The position numbers and the translations under genes were made by a program. From Chrysoperla carnea (lineage: Eukaryota; Arthropoda; Insecta; Neuroptera; Chrysopidae), in NCBI RefSeq assembly GCF_905475395.1, contig NC_058339.1, positions 81,016,520 to 81,080,519 of the forward strand: 64,000 bases of DNA, given 5' to 3'. Below the pieces are notes generated by a model. It was not told where the DNA came from. It saw only the letters and a list, made by a program, of their open reading frames with translations, and did not search any database. Below, piece by piece: positions 49,801-62,455 of this stretch; the first letter of the stretch is position 1; the number at the start of each line of letters is the position of its first letter.

Positions 49801-52800
49801 TATATACTGGAGTTATTTATATATGGAATAGTATTTGGAGTAAAATTTCAAGGCTTTGGTGGCACGTACGTGGCTCGATGACACAGCTCTCAAATTCCTC
49901 CTTAAAGGCATAAGCTTCAGACAACAAAAAATTAAAAATCGGATAATATTAAATCCAATAATTAGGGCGGTAATTATAGTCTGGTCTCTCTGTATTTTTT
50001 TAAGTGTCTTTTTTTTCGTATTATAATTTTTTTACTAGTATTAATTTAATGCATTGTACAAAATTTGTATAATCAGTATCCGAATACACAAAACAGAAAT
50101 ATCAAAAGTATTTTTAATAACACAAAACACGCAAAAGGCAAGGGGAGTATTATTTTTAAATAACGAAAGGAATCAGCTGTCAATTGAACTCAAAAGCACG
50201 CTTTAAAAACGATAATATAAAATTTCTACAAAATAAATAAATATATCAACGCATTCTATAATCGTTCTATAATCTTTTTATTCAATGAAAACGATAGAGC
50301 TAGGTGACCTAATGAATAAAAGTTCTTTTTTTACTATCGCGGCGATCTTATATACTCAAATCTGTGGTGTAACGTCTGTTGTACATTTTGAAATAAAAAA
50401 CCCGTTACCTTGACACCAAAAATAATATGGCACACTATTGTTTCAGATGCAAAATTCTGGCGCAAATGAAGATACAATAATTGCATATGTTGATAATGAC
50501 GGTGAAGAGATTCAAATAAATAGTGAAAATTATCAATCAACATTAGAATATTGTAGAGAGAAAGCACGTAAACACGAGAAAGTTATATTAGTATTAAAGA
50601 AACCGAAATCCATGAAAGAACATAAACATAGAAGCTTACACGATAGAATGAAACACCATCATGAGAAAATCATTGGTAATGGACGCCGTCATCATGAATT
50701 CTGTACACGACGACATGTTCCAAATCCATTTCAATTTATGACTGAATATTCTGATTCGGAGGCTGAGATGATGCGAGAAGGAGAAGATGAACAACCGCCA
50801 TTGTGGTTTATCAAATATATGAGCAGGGTAAGTATCCTATAATAAATGAATGCTCTGTTGTTCAAAATGTAACTCAAGAAGTAATTTGCCAGTGACCTTA
50901 ATAAAAAACTAACAAAACACACATATGAAAGTACTGTTGTAATTTTCTTTTATCTTTTTACATAAATAATACTTAATTTTGTTCATACAGCTCTCAATTT
51001 CCTTCTTCAAGGCGTGAGTGAACACGGATACCGTATAAATAAAAATCTTAGCGTTAATTTTAGGACATCTTTATATTACAAATATACAAGATGCGACAAA
51101 AGTCAAAGATCGATTGTAAAACTAGAATTTTTTTATTTAGTTTAAGGCAGATGTTGGTGATTTAATTATGGAGGCAATGTTAATGATGGCAAATGGCGAA
51201 CTTGAAGGTAAATGGCAAATGGCAATGGCCAATTTTAATCCACCAACAGAACAAGTTCAAGTTGTTAATGATAAAAAGAAAAGTAAGAAGAAATTTTGTG
51301 ACGAAGATTCGTCTGATTGTGTCGACGGTTTTACTTTGTAAGTTATTTGAAAAATTGATCTAAATCTCCACGTATGATGGTCCAAATTCAAGAAAAAATT
51401 TTAATTTAATATGAAATGTAACTCAAAAAATTGTAAGTCCGGTAGTTACTGGCATTGCCCTTTTTAGCTATTTAGCCACTCCGGGCAAAAATAACGTTCG
51501 CAGCCCTTTACACTAATACCAAATAAATTATGAGCTTGTTCCAAAGATGGGATGTTATATATATGATATTGTTGGAATTGTATAATATTTACATGTTAGT
51601 CAGCCTTATAATCTTTTTGTCGGGTTTCTAAGCTTGGAATTTTAATAAAATTTTTCTCTCCAAGATAAAAAACTGAGAACTCACCCGGCGCTCTCGATTT
51701 TGCCACCCCTTATTTTTGCAGCTCTGGACATTTTCTCGACTGGTCCCTCCTTACATCGAACTCTGGTTACTGGCTCTTAGTGATTTACAAAAAACAAACT
51801 CAAATTTTGCTGATCACGCGTAGAAATTGTGAAAATTAGGGACGTTATCAATCCTGAATGGTGCCAACATATGGCGCTAAAATTAACCAAAATGTAATAG
51901 TTTTATTTTTGTTGTGAAATTTTCAAAATTTTTATGTTGATTTAATATGGAGCGAATTTATATACTTAATTCAAAATGAAATTCAATTTCATTATTTATG
52001 AAAGTTTTTGTTTTTTGTTAACAGGGGAGATCGTTTACTAAAGAAGGTTCACAAACTACAGGCAAGAGAAAAGAAAATCGAACGTAAATATGAAGCAAAA
52101 ATTGGTAAATTGGAACATAAAGTTAAGCGGATAATTGATAAAAAAACTGGTCTCAGATCAGAGAAACCACATACATCATTAGGATCGACCTCGACCATTG
52201 TTTACAAACCGAAAAAGCATTGTAGTGTGTCAACACAAAATTCGGCTACATCAACAACATGTCCACTATTGCCACGAGTAGCAGCATCAGCGCCTTGCCA
52301 ACCAATAATTAAAGTGGAAAAACCTAAACGTGTGTATTTATCTTTTTTTACTTTTTCTAGTGAGGCCGTTAACCCAAATTGATTGTGCAATTCCTTTAGT
52401 ATATCAACCCTCCTAAAAAATTATATTAAAGGAAATAAATAAATATTTTCCTTGATTGAATTCGATATATTAATTATTTACAATTTTCAAAATTTTTAGG
52501 TTGTTATAGTAACCGATCCACCCAAAACTATGAAAATGGTACGAAAACGGTTTCATTCAAAGCGGATAAAAGTACCACTTGCTGTGACAATTATGCTGTA
52601 CCCGATGAAGTTGTTGCTATGAATGCAATTCCACTTAATCGTCAAATGATTACCGAATTTGCTGGACGTGGTGAAATAATATCTAAACGCTGGGAGGTTA
52701 TGAATAATGGACTTTCTCCTTGGACTGATGAGGTATTTATAAATTTTTAAACTTTTAAAAAAGTGTAAGGTGGACACTTCATTATTCAAACCACGCTTTT

Positions 52801-55800
52801 AAATTTTCAATTCATGTTGAATGACGTAAAATTTTACAGCCAAATTGTCAATGTTATCTAAATTTAATGAATGCAATTCATGATAAATGAATAAAATTAA
52901 GTTTTTTGATTTTAGACAGAACTACGCTTTACATGGGGATCATCAACTTTAGTACCACTTACTAAAGTCGTTAAGGTTCCACATTTGAAGCCAGGTGAAA
53001 CTGGTATTGTTGAAGTTACAATGCAAGCTCCAGGTAAGTCTTTTCACTACTTTGAAAATAGCTTTCCAAATTTCCTGCTAATTATTTGAAAAATATATTT
53101 TCTTTTTTTAAGATGCACTTGGACGATTTGAATCATATTGGTATTTCTTCCATTCTGGTGTACGTTTTGGCCATTGGTTGGGATGTGCATATGTTATTGG
53201 TTTACAAAAGGATGATCGATGCCGAATGCCAGAAGGTGCTGTTGATTTAACCATAACAAAATGCCCACGTTATTATGAGGTAGTCGCCCCTAGCTACAAA
53301 AATAATAAATGTTCTGGATATCATCATATAAGTGCAACAACCGATGACATGAAGATGTCAAAATCAAATTCTGCTACTCCAATTGATTCGAAAACTTCTC
53401 CAGAAGATTCACAAACTAGATTCCAGTTGAAATCAGTTGAAAGTGTCGATTATGTGGCTGGTAAACCTGAAAAGTATGTTGAAGAAGCTGCAGAAGAAAC
53501 GACATTAAACTTATTAATGGGTGATAACGAATCAAATGCTGAATGTTTAAAACCGAAATCGTTTGAACCAAAATTTAATGAATTTGTTGAAAGCTTAAAA
53601 CCGGAATCGTGTGAACCAACTAGTAACCAGATAAAATTGAATGAGTATTTAAATAATACTGCTGATAAAATCAATAATAAAACTGTACCAGAATCAGTTG
53701 AAGATGATCACGATAAAGACGAAGAAGTAGAATCTCATCTTATTTTAGATTCTGCTGAATTAAATAGTGATTCTGATTCAGATAATATTTCTGTTATATC
53801 TGGTACAATAAGTGTGGGTTCCACTGACCATGGAGATGATTTTGTTTTGATACCAATGCCTGAATTACAGAAAGCTGAGAGTGTAAAATCATCAAATGTC
53901 GAATCGGATGTTTCTAATGAGAATGATTTGGAACATGTTGAAATTGATACCGCAACAAATTCTTTAGCAACAGCAACAGGAGGTAAGTTTTTCTAGGTTT
54001 AAATGTCTAAAACTGTCAGCAGAATATCTCGACATAAATTAGAAGCAAAATTTGATTAATTTTGATGCTAACAAGTCGTATAAAAAACCAAAATGTACAG
54101 AATTATGTCAGATACAACTTAAAAATTTTTTGTAAATCGATTAGTTTTCAAAAGTGATATAATATTTTTATTTTTGTATCCAAAAAGAGGGTTGCTTGTC
54201 ACTGTGGAAGCTGTTTTAGGCACTTCAACAGCGTAGTAATTTTTTTCTATACAAATATTTTATTTACCGTAGTATTTAAATTAAAATTTATTTATCGTGC
54301 GATTGCTTTAAATATGAATTTTTTGACCGTTGAGTTTAATTTAAAATTACAGGGATTCTACAAGAAATTGGTACAAATACTGAAGTAACCGAAGTAGTCG
54401 AAAAACCAACAAGTTACGTACAATCGTCAATATGTGAAACTAAAGTCGATAAACCAGCAACTTATTTACAATCGTCGGCTGAAACTAAAGTTGAAAAACC
54501 AGTTTCCTATCCTGACTTGAATGAACTTAACAAAATTGAGAAACCTTCCTGTTATGTTTCATCAACTACTACGACAAATGATTCGGAGACAAACACAGAA
54601 AATAAGATAACGGACAGTACTAATGTATGTACCAGTACTGAATGCCCGTGCCCCCTTAGAAAAGTGGTTTCCGAGTTGTATCATCCACGACCTTTCGGTT
54701 TTCCACATTGCAGTTTTGGTGATCCAAATTGTGGAAGTGGACCAAATGGTCCTCGTTTTCCACCATCTTGTTACACACATTCAAGTCCAGTTAGTCATCC
54801 GACATGGCGTAACGGAAGCTCTGCTTTTGGTAATGATTTTGCAACGTGTGATCAAACAAAAAAACCTGAAACTGCAACGCCATTTGCACCCCCATATCCT
54901 GGAGCATTGCGTACTTCAGCTAATTCTGAAAATTATAATTATCCATATCCTGGATGTATATATCCGGAATACATTAATCATTCACATGATTCAAATACAC
55001 GACGTTTTGTATTTAATAATAGTGGAACAGGTTTTGAAACTTATGCGCAACAAGTATCTGCCAATTTAACAAACGAAACCGATACGAATATTGAGTGCGA
55101 GGTACGAAAACCAGCCAGATATTCATATGTATATAGTGAAGGTAGACCAATTCCTGCCACTAATATACCGAAACCAGATCCACCGCAACGATCAACAACA
55201 AATGTTGAAATACCCACAACAACATCATCAACAAATGGAGTTCATATTTTACCCGAAACTATTGTGAATGGAGCTATTCAAGTTGCCGCAAATGCATTTA
55301 ATACAGCCTGTAACGTTTATGACATGATTCGTGGTGAGGTGAGTAAACTAAAATAAAAAGTCGGTAAGAGCGAGATTTTTCCCTAACCCCTGGTTTGTTG
55401 TTCTTGGAATATAAAAATCCAGTTATTCAGAATTTCAGGCGATAGCGAAGAATTTTATAATCGACTCATAATCTAATGAATCCAATTTTTGTATTTTTAA
55501 CCCCTGAACTAAAAAAAGGGTATTTTAAGTAAGACCGCTATGTGCGTGTGTCTGTCTGTGGTATCGTAGCGCCTAAACTGATTTTGATTTTTTTGATTTC
55601 GCTTGAAAGGCAATTTAATGGAGAGTGTTCTTAGCTATGTTTCAAGTGCCAGTTTAGGTTTCCGTACTCGAAACTGAAAAATTGGCGATGATCTTCAAAA
55701 TCGTTTCAGTTTGGAAAAGACTTTAAGGAAAAAGGTAATTTAATGAAGAGTGTCCATAGATATGTTTCAAGTGCGAGTTTAGGGTTCCGTACTCAATTTG

Positions 55801-56275
55801 TCGTGGGTTTTTTAAATTTTGTAAATTTTACTTCTTTGGATTAAAATTAAATTTGAATCGAATTACTACTAACCGTTTTATCAAATTTCAAAAATCTTTG
55901 AAAAAAATCTTGGGTAGATCCATTAAAATAATTTTGGCCATTGGGAAACTCTTAGCATCGATACTAGATAGTGTGCGGCCAGTTTAAATTTAATTATAAA
56001 ATTTATGCCAATATTTACAGGGTGAAAATAATAACAATGATCAACGGACACCATCGTCACATGGCACTCCAATACCATCACCGACTGAGCAACGTAGAAT
56101 GTCAGCATCATCAAATGATACATCACGAAGTGGAAGTGGACAAACGAATCCTAGATCTTTAGATAATTGTCTTCATATCTTATATGAAATGGGATTCTAT
56201 AATCGTGAATTGAATATTAAGTTATTAAAACGCTATAATAACGATTTACCAACGGTTATCTCAAAATTGGTTTAA
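46850..56275 (+). CDS. NBR1: NBR1-type selective autophagy receptor, complete, 9 exons
   Basis: Exons are 46850-47008, 50447-50827, 51141-51337, 52025-52329, 52500-52732, 52916-53033, 53113-53982, 54353-55338 and 56021-56275. All have GT/AG borders, matching phases and total 3504 nt (1167 aa; human NBR1 is 966). Domains: PB1 at about 8-105 with basic RWK and the acidic DNDGEEI loop; a Lys-rich coiled coil at about 247-285; an NBR1 four-tryptophan domain at about 380-495 (W412, W422, W432, W474, then W486); an acidic LIR-like motif DDFVLIP at about 706-712; an amphipathic segment at about 1055-1080; and a UBA at about 1129-1167 (MGFYNRELN). NBR1 binds ubiquitin and Atg8/LC3 and carries cargo to autophagosomes (known). 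The start is the first ATG whose exon splices in phase into the second half of PB1. Odd points: no ZZ zinc finger between PB1 and the coiled coil, a 3.4-kb first intron that splits PB1, and tandem peptide repeats. Confidence 0.92.
47009..50446 (+). other. Intron 1 of the NBR1-type gene
   Basis: A 3.4-kb intron that splits the PB1 domain. It is AT-rich with no internal exon needed for phase. It contains a repeat terminus near 49566 (GGCTTCGCTCG type) and a block at 49883-49920 (ACAGCTCTCAAATTCCTCCT) that recurs at 50989-51015 in intron 2. GTGGCGAATCCAAAATTTCG near 48406 resembles a common insect repeat. Confidence 0.6.
54391..54570 (+). repeat. Four tandem ~15-residue repeats in NBR1 exon 8
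   Basis: The protein reads VVEKPTSYVQSS, KVDKPATYLQSS, KVEKPVSY and KIEKPSCYVSS in succession, spaced 17, 15 and 15 residues apart. The consensus is K-V-[ED]-K-P-x-[ST]-Y. Two further LKP(K/E)S(F/C)EP repeats, 17 residues apart, occur upstream at about 53547-53620 (LKPKSFEP and LKPESCEP). They lie in the linker between LIR and UBA. Their function is unknown. Confidence 0.75.
55505..55845 (+). repeat. Dispersed repeat in NBR1 intron 8
   Basis: GTGTCTGTCTGTGGTATCGT (55552) is followed by two units ending TTTCAAGTGC(C/G)AGTTTAGG(T/G)TTCCGTACTC (about 55638 and 55767). This is the same repeat as 640-1030 in opposite orientation. Confidence 0.8.
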
Positions 56276-56290
56276 GAATTCACATAATAT

Positions 56291-56325
56291 AATAAAAAAA
56301 TACTTCTCCACTTTCTGAAAATAAA
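56291..56325 (+). terminator. Candidate NBR1 polyadenylation signals
   Basis: Two AATAAA hexamers (56291-56296 and 56320-56325) lie 15-50 bp after the stop codon. Either would give a very short 3' UTR. They are supported by position only. Confidence 0.45.
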
Positions 56326-56393
56326 ACATATGCAAACAAACAATATTATATATGATTAGATCTGGAATATTTTAATTTATTATTTCACGTCGT

Positions 56394-56662
56394 CGCCATA
56401 TTCATAATGTGTCATTAATTTTTGAAGGTTGTTTTTAGATCTCCGAATGGGCTGCCAATTTTAAAATTTGTGTCGATAATAAATGGTTATGAGAAAATAT
56501 AACAAAACCTAATTATTTGTAGAAAGCTTTACTTCGTATAATAATAAAAATTTTCAAAATTTGACATGATTGGGCCAATATCGGTAATTTAGGCCGAGGT
56601 GCCCATTTGGATATCTAAAAACAAACTTCAAAAATTAATGACACATTATGAATATGGCCCTT
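56394..56662. mobile_element. Foldback MITE family, copy 1
   Basis: GCCATATTCATAATGTGTCA plus TTAATTTTTGAAG at the left is matched by its reverse complement (CTTCAAAAATTAA plus TGACACATTATGAATATGGC) at the right. Arms are about 60 bp including TTTTTAGAT.TCC. There is no coding capacity. It lies about 120 bp after the NBR1-type stop codon. Confidence 0.88.
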
Positions 56663-56892
56663 TATTGCGTTTGGATCGCTATAATTGCATTGTTTTTTGG
56701 AACGTATAATTTTTTTTATTATTATTTAATACACAGACAGATGATTCCTATCGTAACGATTTTTCATAAAGTTTTCTGAAGATTTTTGAATGTCTTGCAT
56801 TGGCCCATCATTCTGAACAATAATGCAATTTTGCGCCTCGCATCTTTAAAAAACAATTAATGTTATTATGATATTAAAAAAGGCGCAAACAG

Positions 56893-57212
56893 GCCATATT
56901 CATAATGTGTCATTAATTTTTGAAGGTTGTTTTTAGATATCCAAATGGGCTGACATTTTTAAATTTACCATGAAATAAATCGTTAAAAGAAAATGACAAT
57001 AATTATTTGAAAAGATTTTCACTTCGTGGAACGTAATAATATAAATTTTTTTTTAAATTTACAAAATGTGACATGTTTGGGCCAAAATCGGCCATTTTCA
57101 AACTGAATTTAAAGAAACAGTATATTTTATACGTTGAGAATTACTTCCTGAGGTGCCCATTTGGATATCTAAAAACAAACTTCAAAAATTAATGACACAT
57201 TATGAATATGGA
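56893..57212. mobile_element. Foldback MITE family, copy 2
   Basis: It has the same terminal inverted repeats as copy 1 (GGCCATATTCATAATGTGTC at the left, ATTAATGACACATTATGAAT at the right). The interior is longer and diverged. Confidence 0.88.
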
Positions 57213-58359
57213 TGGCACTTTTATTGCATTGTTTTTGGAATGTATAATTTTCGCCAGAATCATTTACATACTTGAAATTTCTACGTAAAAACTCAATTGA
57301 ACGTTTCAATCGACACATAGCAGTTCTTGTTTTAGTCGAACCAAACGCATTATAAATAATTAAAGACTTCATACATCTAGAACCAAACTTGAGAAATACT
57401 TCGAAGGAATATATATATAAATAATTTTACCTTGAAATTAAAATAATGCTTAAGAATTCTAATTTCTCCTGGGCGTAAAATTTTGTTACATTAACATTTG
57501 TTAGATTACGAACTGAAGCTGTCAAAATACATGTGGCATGGCGCTCAAAATTAAAAATGTATGTTTTGATGAACGATAAAAATATGCAGAGACACTGGTA
57601 ACTGCAAATTTTTGAGAATATGACCCATGACTTTAACGTCTCTAAAATGGAATATCCATTGAATCGATTGAGCAGCGAAGAAGTATGGTTTTTGTCGCCA
57701 TTGCTGTTTCTTACTATTAAAACAATTCAGATATATTGTTAAAAAAGAAAAAATCTAAAACCAGGTAATATTTTAAGTTTTAACCGAATTCAAGGAAAGG
57801 AATTACCTGTCACAACATTGACTTCAAAATACTCAAAATGTGTGTTAAATTTCTTAAACGAGGTGTATTATTGTCTTTATTTAAACCAGATATCAATTAT
57901 TTTTAAAATAAATTTAAGAATCACAGAAATCTATACTATGAGATCCGTTAAGTAGAATTTAAAAGAATAAAAAAAATGGGTTGGTTAATTGTAAAAAATT
58001 TAGCTAGAATAGTTAAGTCTATGTTTAAAGTAATTTTGCATTTATTTTTGAAAGATGGACTGAGTACTTTTTAAATAAAATTCTCTTCAATAAAATTTCG
58101 AAAATATTAGCTAAATAAAGTATATAGATTTGTAGCTAGTTATAATCAAAATTTAACTCTGTCAAATGTCGATTTCAATGGTTGTGTTTACCGAACACAA
58201 AGAACACGCGAAATTTAGAGTATCGAATCGGTTATCATGACCGTTTGTTTATAGCTAGTAATGGAGCTTATTTGACATCGTCAGAAGTTTGTACATTTTT
58301 TTGACTGAGACAAAATTTGATTATAAAATAAATTAGTAGATGTTGGTTCCGAGACAGGT

Positions 58360-58528
58360 CATATTCATAATGTGTCATTAATTTTTGAAATTTGTTTTTA
58401 CATAACCACATGGGATTTAAATTTTTTGCTTGTAAAAATTGTAAGAAAAGTGTATAACAAGCTTAAGTGTCCATTTGGATATCTAGAAAGAAATTTCAAA
58501 AATTAATGACACATTATAAATATGTTAC
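58360..58528. mobile_element. Foldback MITE family, copy 3 (short, diverged)
   Basis: CATATTCATAATGTGTCATT at the left and AATGACACATTATAAATATG at the right. It is a shorter and more diverged member of the same family as copies 1 and 2. Confidence 0.8.
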
Positions 58529-61500
58529 GCAGAGAAACTCAAAATTAATCAAAATTAATTAAGAAAATTTTAAAGAAAATGACCAAATTATGACGGCTTT
58601 CATCGAAGATAAATTTTAAAATAGAGTAGTTTTCCTGAAGTATCTTTTTCTAATGGATTTCAATATCTACCCAGCTACTACGCAGTCCAGTAAAAAGCTA
58701 AGCAGCGCAAAGTTTTAATATATTTTTCATTTAAAATTAATTAGTGATTAGAATTGTGTTAACATTCCCCCACCATCCATTTTTGGATTACGTAGTAAAT
58801 CGTTTCCAATCAAATAATTGTATAATCTATGTTTCCAATTGAGTCTTTATTTTTGTGATTACCTACTGATTAAGAAGTACTCAGTTTGCGAGTATTTAAT
58901 ATTTAATATATATAGAAAGCATAGTTTGCAATATTTTTCGATAGAAAAAAAAAATGTAGAAGATTCTATCTATGATTTAAAAAAAAAAAGTATATCACTA
59001 TTTTTTTTAGTTAGGTTATATCAAAAATATAAATTATGCAAATTTTTTTATAGTTATGACATTTATATATTGGTTGAAAATATATTCAAATAAATTAATC
59101 GAAAGAAAAAAGTATTTATTTTTGCGTTTTTATGAATTATCCATTGAAATTTTTTTTCAGATTGAAGTGACTGAAATATTTTAGGGTTACTTCAAGTAAA
59201 AGCTGAAAATTTTTGAATTTATTGAGTTTGCTCCAGTTTTTGTAGTAGCATTAAACATTTTAAACGAAGGGGTAAAATTATGTTTTCTAAAGGTAAGTAT
59301 GTATAAAGGATTTGTTCCGATATGTAGCGCGAGCACTGTTCAGTACTTTTAGTGGTGAGAAATTTGTTTCGTTATGGGATGCTAGTATACTGCAATATAT
59401 TCTATGGTATACTCATTATATATTCTATGGTATACTGTCATGGTACTCTAGGGAAATTAATGACGTCATAACATAGAGATAATGCCATAGAGCTGTATAG
59501 ACACAGGAAACGCAATAAGTGTATACTTGACCGCAGTGAGAGAGGTAGAAGGAGGCAGAAATTGAAAGCCTATAATGAAGGACAGTAAGTCAAAAATTAT
59601 TCAAGAGAGGAGATGTCACATATCTTCTATTTTTCTTTGCCTTTATTTGTATAGTTTTTTGACAACTACCTGAAACAAAAGTGAACCGGTGAAAAGGTCT
59701 ACTTTATCTGCCTCTCTCTAATGCGTCAAAAGACGGAGATAACAGTATACCGGACTGCGTTCCGCTTTAAACAGTAACCAGTATAGCCGGCTGCAAAGGA
59801 TGGCTACAACAACGATTTCGCAGTCGATTCTATTTTTGCAAAAAAATTTTTTTTTAGGTAAATAAAGAACTTGGTCCAATTTCATTGATAATGTAAACAG
59901 CCCTTTAAAATATCTTATGAATGATAAATTTTTTAAATTCCATTTTCTCTCAATTATTAATTCTGGCTACGTTGCTGGTTTAATAACATATTTTTTCTTG
60001 TATTTTCATTAAATAGGTTAACACGTCCATTATCAGTTTAGTAAAATAAATTGGAACAGCATTTTCTTAAAGGAAATTTGATGGTGAGAGTGAAATTATA
60101 TCATGACGTTGTAAAAAAAAATTGCGACGCTGTATTATTACTTTTGTGGGAGGTTGACCGGTCAATCACAATGATAAATTATCGAAACCAGCGGTTGTCG
60201 CCAAGTTCATTTATCTGTTCTTTACCTACATAGATGTATGTTCTAAAATTTAGAATGCTGCCGCACACATAAAAAGATTGAGTATATATCTGAATTTATA
60301 ATAGTAAAAGTTATTTACGATGCAAGTGTGATAATAGCATTATTGACGAACGCATGCGAAATTTTATCTACGCCTCTAAAATGATTCCGTTTTTGAAATA
60401 TAAGGGTGGAAACTTTTTGAAGTATTATAAAACTGTGTGATGTAATTCTCAGATTCTCGCAAGTCGAAGGATTCAAGAGCAGGAGTTAAATTCACAATAA
60501 ATTAGCTATTTTTAACTTTTCAGTATATGAAGTTTGTGTTTTAGATTGAAGTCTGTGTCTATGCCGCAAGTGTGAATGTAATGTTCGGGATAATTTTTTC
60601 CTTCATGATTTTTCGTAAATGAAAGGAAATAGCGATCTCAGATTTGCGCCAATCTTTGCGTAATAACATTAGAATATACTGAAAAGATTGCCAAAAGCTG
60701 CGCATTGGGACGTTGAGAGAATAATAAAATCTAACTTGCAATTATTTCTGTTAATATTACGAAGCTGTAAATTTTGATAATTAATTAGTAAAGTTGTAGA
60801 AAATCACTTAAACAATAATTTATCAGAAATATTAACGATCATTGATTTTATGAATTTGTAAAACGAGTGCGTATCACGAGTTGGACAACCGCAGAAGTAC
60901 GTTAATAATGCGTTATCACACGTGTATCGTACAAAACTTTATCAACGCCTCTAAAATGTGAAAATAAACGATAATTATTATTTAAAATTTACCATGGCTT
61001 ATTAAGAAAATTAAAAAGCGGATAAGAATTCATTATCACGCTAGAGAAGTAATGAAATATTTTCCCCACGCATACTGAGAGAGAAAAGTACTTCTTTTCT
61101 CATGGGCGTAGATAAAAATTTGTCCAATGTTGGTATTGAAAACTGTACCTCTTGGATACAAAGCAAGTATTTTACCTCTAACATGCACATCTCTGTTGAA
61201 ATGTTCAAATACAATAATTAATTTTCCAGTATTTTAGGTACTTAGGGAAAGTTGGTTTCATTATTTTGAAGTTGATTATATGGATGTTGTAAAACTGTAT
61301 AACAAACAAGTTGTGTTTGAAATTTTCTTTTGATTTATCCAATTGATTCCAATAAATAAGGAATTAAAACAATTAACTATGTTAGTTATTAATCTTTTGT
61401 TTATATTTGTGTGTGTAGAACTAAAGACTGTCACGATATAACTAGCTTCCTTGATACCTAGTTAACTATTAGGTGTATAACTATTATGTTGTCTATGGGT

Positions 61501-62312
61501 GTATAGTAATAATAATATAATCTTTAAACTGAGTGAAGTTAACAAACGATATATGACAAGTATTTACTACATAGTTCTCTATAATACTATCCAACCAGAT
61601 CCATTGACGTCACAATGTTCACTCATTGATGTTAGGGTTGATATTTCAAGTGCGATCAACCGTTAATGCTTTGTTCAAAACGATTATCCAATAATGTATA
61701 TGTGTACATAAAATCATATACAATACTGAAAACATACATACAGTATTCATGAAAATATTACGGCCTCACACAAATCCATATAACTTTATCGGGCATTGAT
61801 CGGATCAGACCAACGCTCGATTAAGCTAGCCTGCGTCTTTATCTAGTCTGAGGATTAATCCAGCCTTTAGGCCTGAGGCTAACACTAGTTAAATCATAAG
61901 TATGCCATTACTTCTGCTCACTAAGGTTGATCAGACATTTAGACAATCTATACTTAGATTAAAATCTGAATCTGAAGGTTTTTTTATATAATTAATCTTA
62001 AGGTAGTTCTTTTCCAGCACTGGAATATTGGCTTATTACCAATGCTATACGTACATGTATACATATAACAACTGTACATCAACTATAGCCAGCAAAATTA
62101 ATATTTAATATTTAATTTTTACGTCACAATATTTAATATTTTGACCTAAAAGTTTTGTATTTAAAGACATCGCTAAATGATCAGAATTAAACAGTAATTA
62201 TACAACTTGAAGATACAGTAATTATTCGATTGTAACATCGTTAAAACAATTAAGCAAACAATACCAGTGATAACTTTGTATAATATATTCTAACATATCG
62301 AATTAATAAAAA
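58529..62312. other. Gene-free stretch
   Basis: AT-rich. The segment 59640-59700 is an inverted match to the interior of the 1655-2190 repeat, and 60638-60670 matches 2425-2460. TATTCTATGGTATACT is repeated at 59399 and 59425. The stretch 61790-61960 is GC-richer with short palindromes (AAGCTAGCCTGC, GCCTTTAGGCCTGAGGC) but has no coding frame. Confidence 0.5.
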
Positions 62313-62455
62313 TCATACAAAATATCAATAGCAGTATATCAGTGTTTATTTTGGTAGACTTCGTATTCATCCTCAAGGATTCTCCAAGTCTTTCCTTATA
62401 AAATATTAAGACTGGTGGTTTCAGCATCTTCCCAGGACCCTTAACGAAGGCAGTC
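62313..62455 (-). other. Exon-like GC-richer island of unknown nature
   Basis: On the minus strand a good acceptor (TATTGTTACAG, ending at 62456) precedes about 140 bp of markedly higher GC, open in one frame (TAFVKGPGKMLKPPVLIF and following). The possible donor (GTATGA at 62313-62318) is weak. I do not recognise the peptide. It may be an exon of a gene lying partly outside the window, an lncRNA exon or old transposon sequence. Confidence 0.3.

Noticed and set aside
58818-59093. 91-codon plus-strand frame
   Set aside because: Very AT-rich, Phe/Tyr/Lys-rich chance translation with no domain or splice context.
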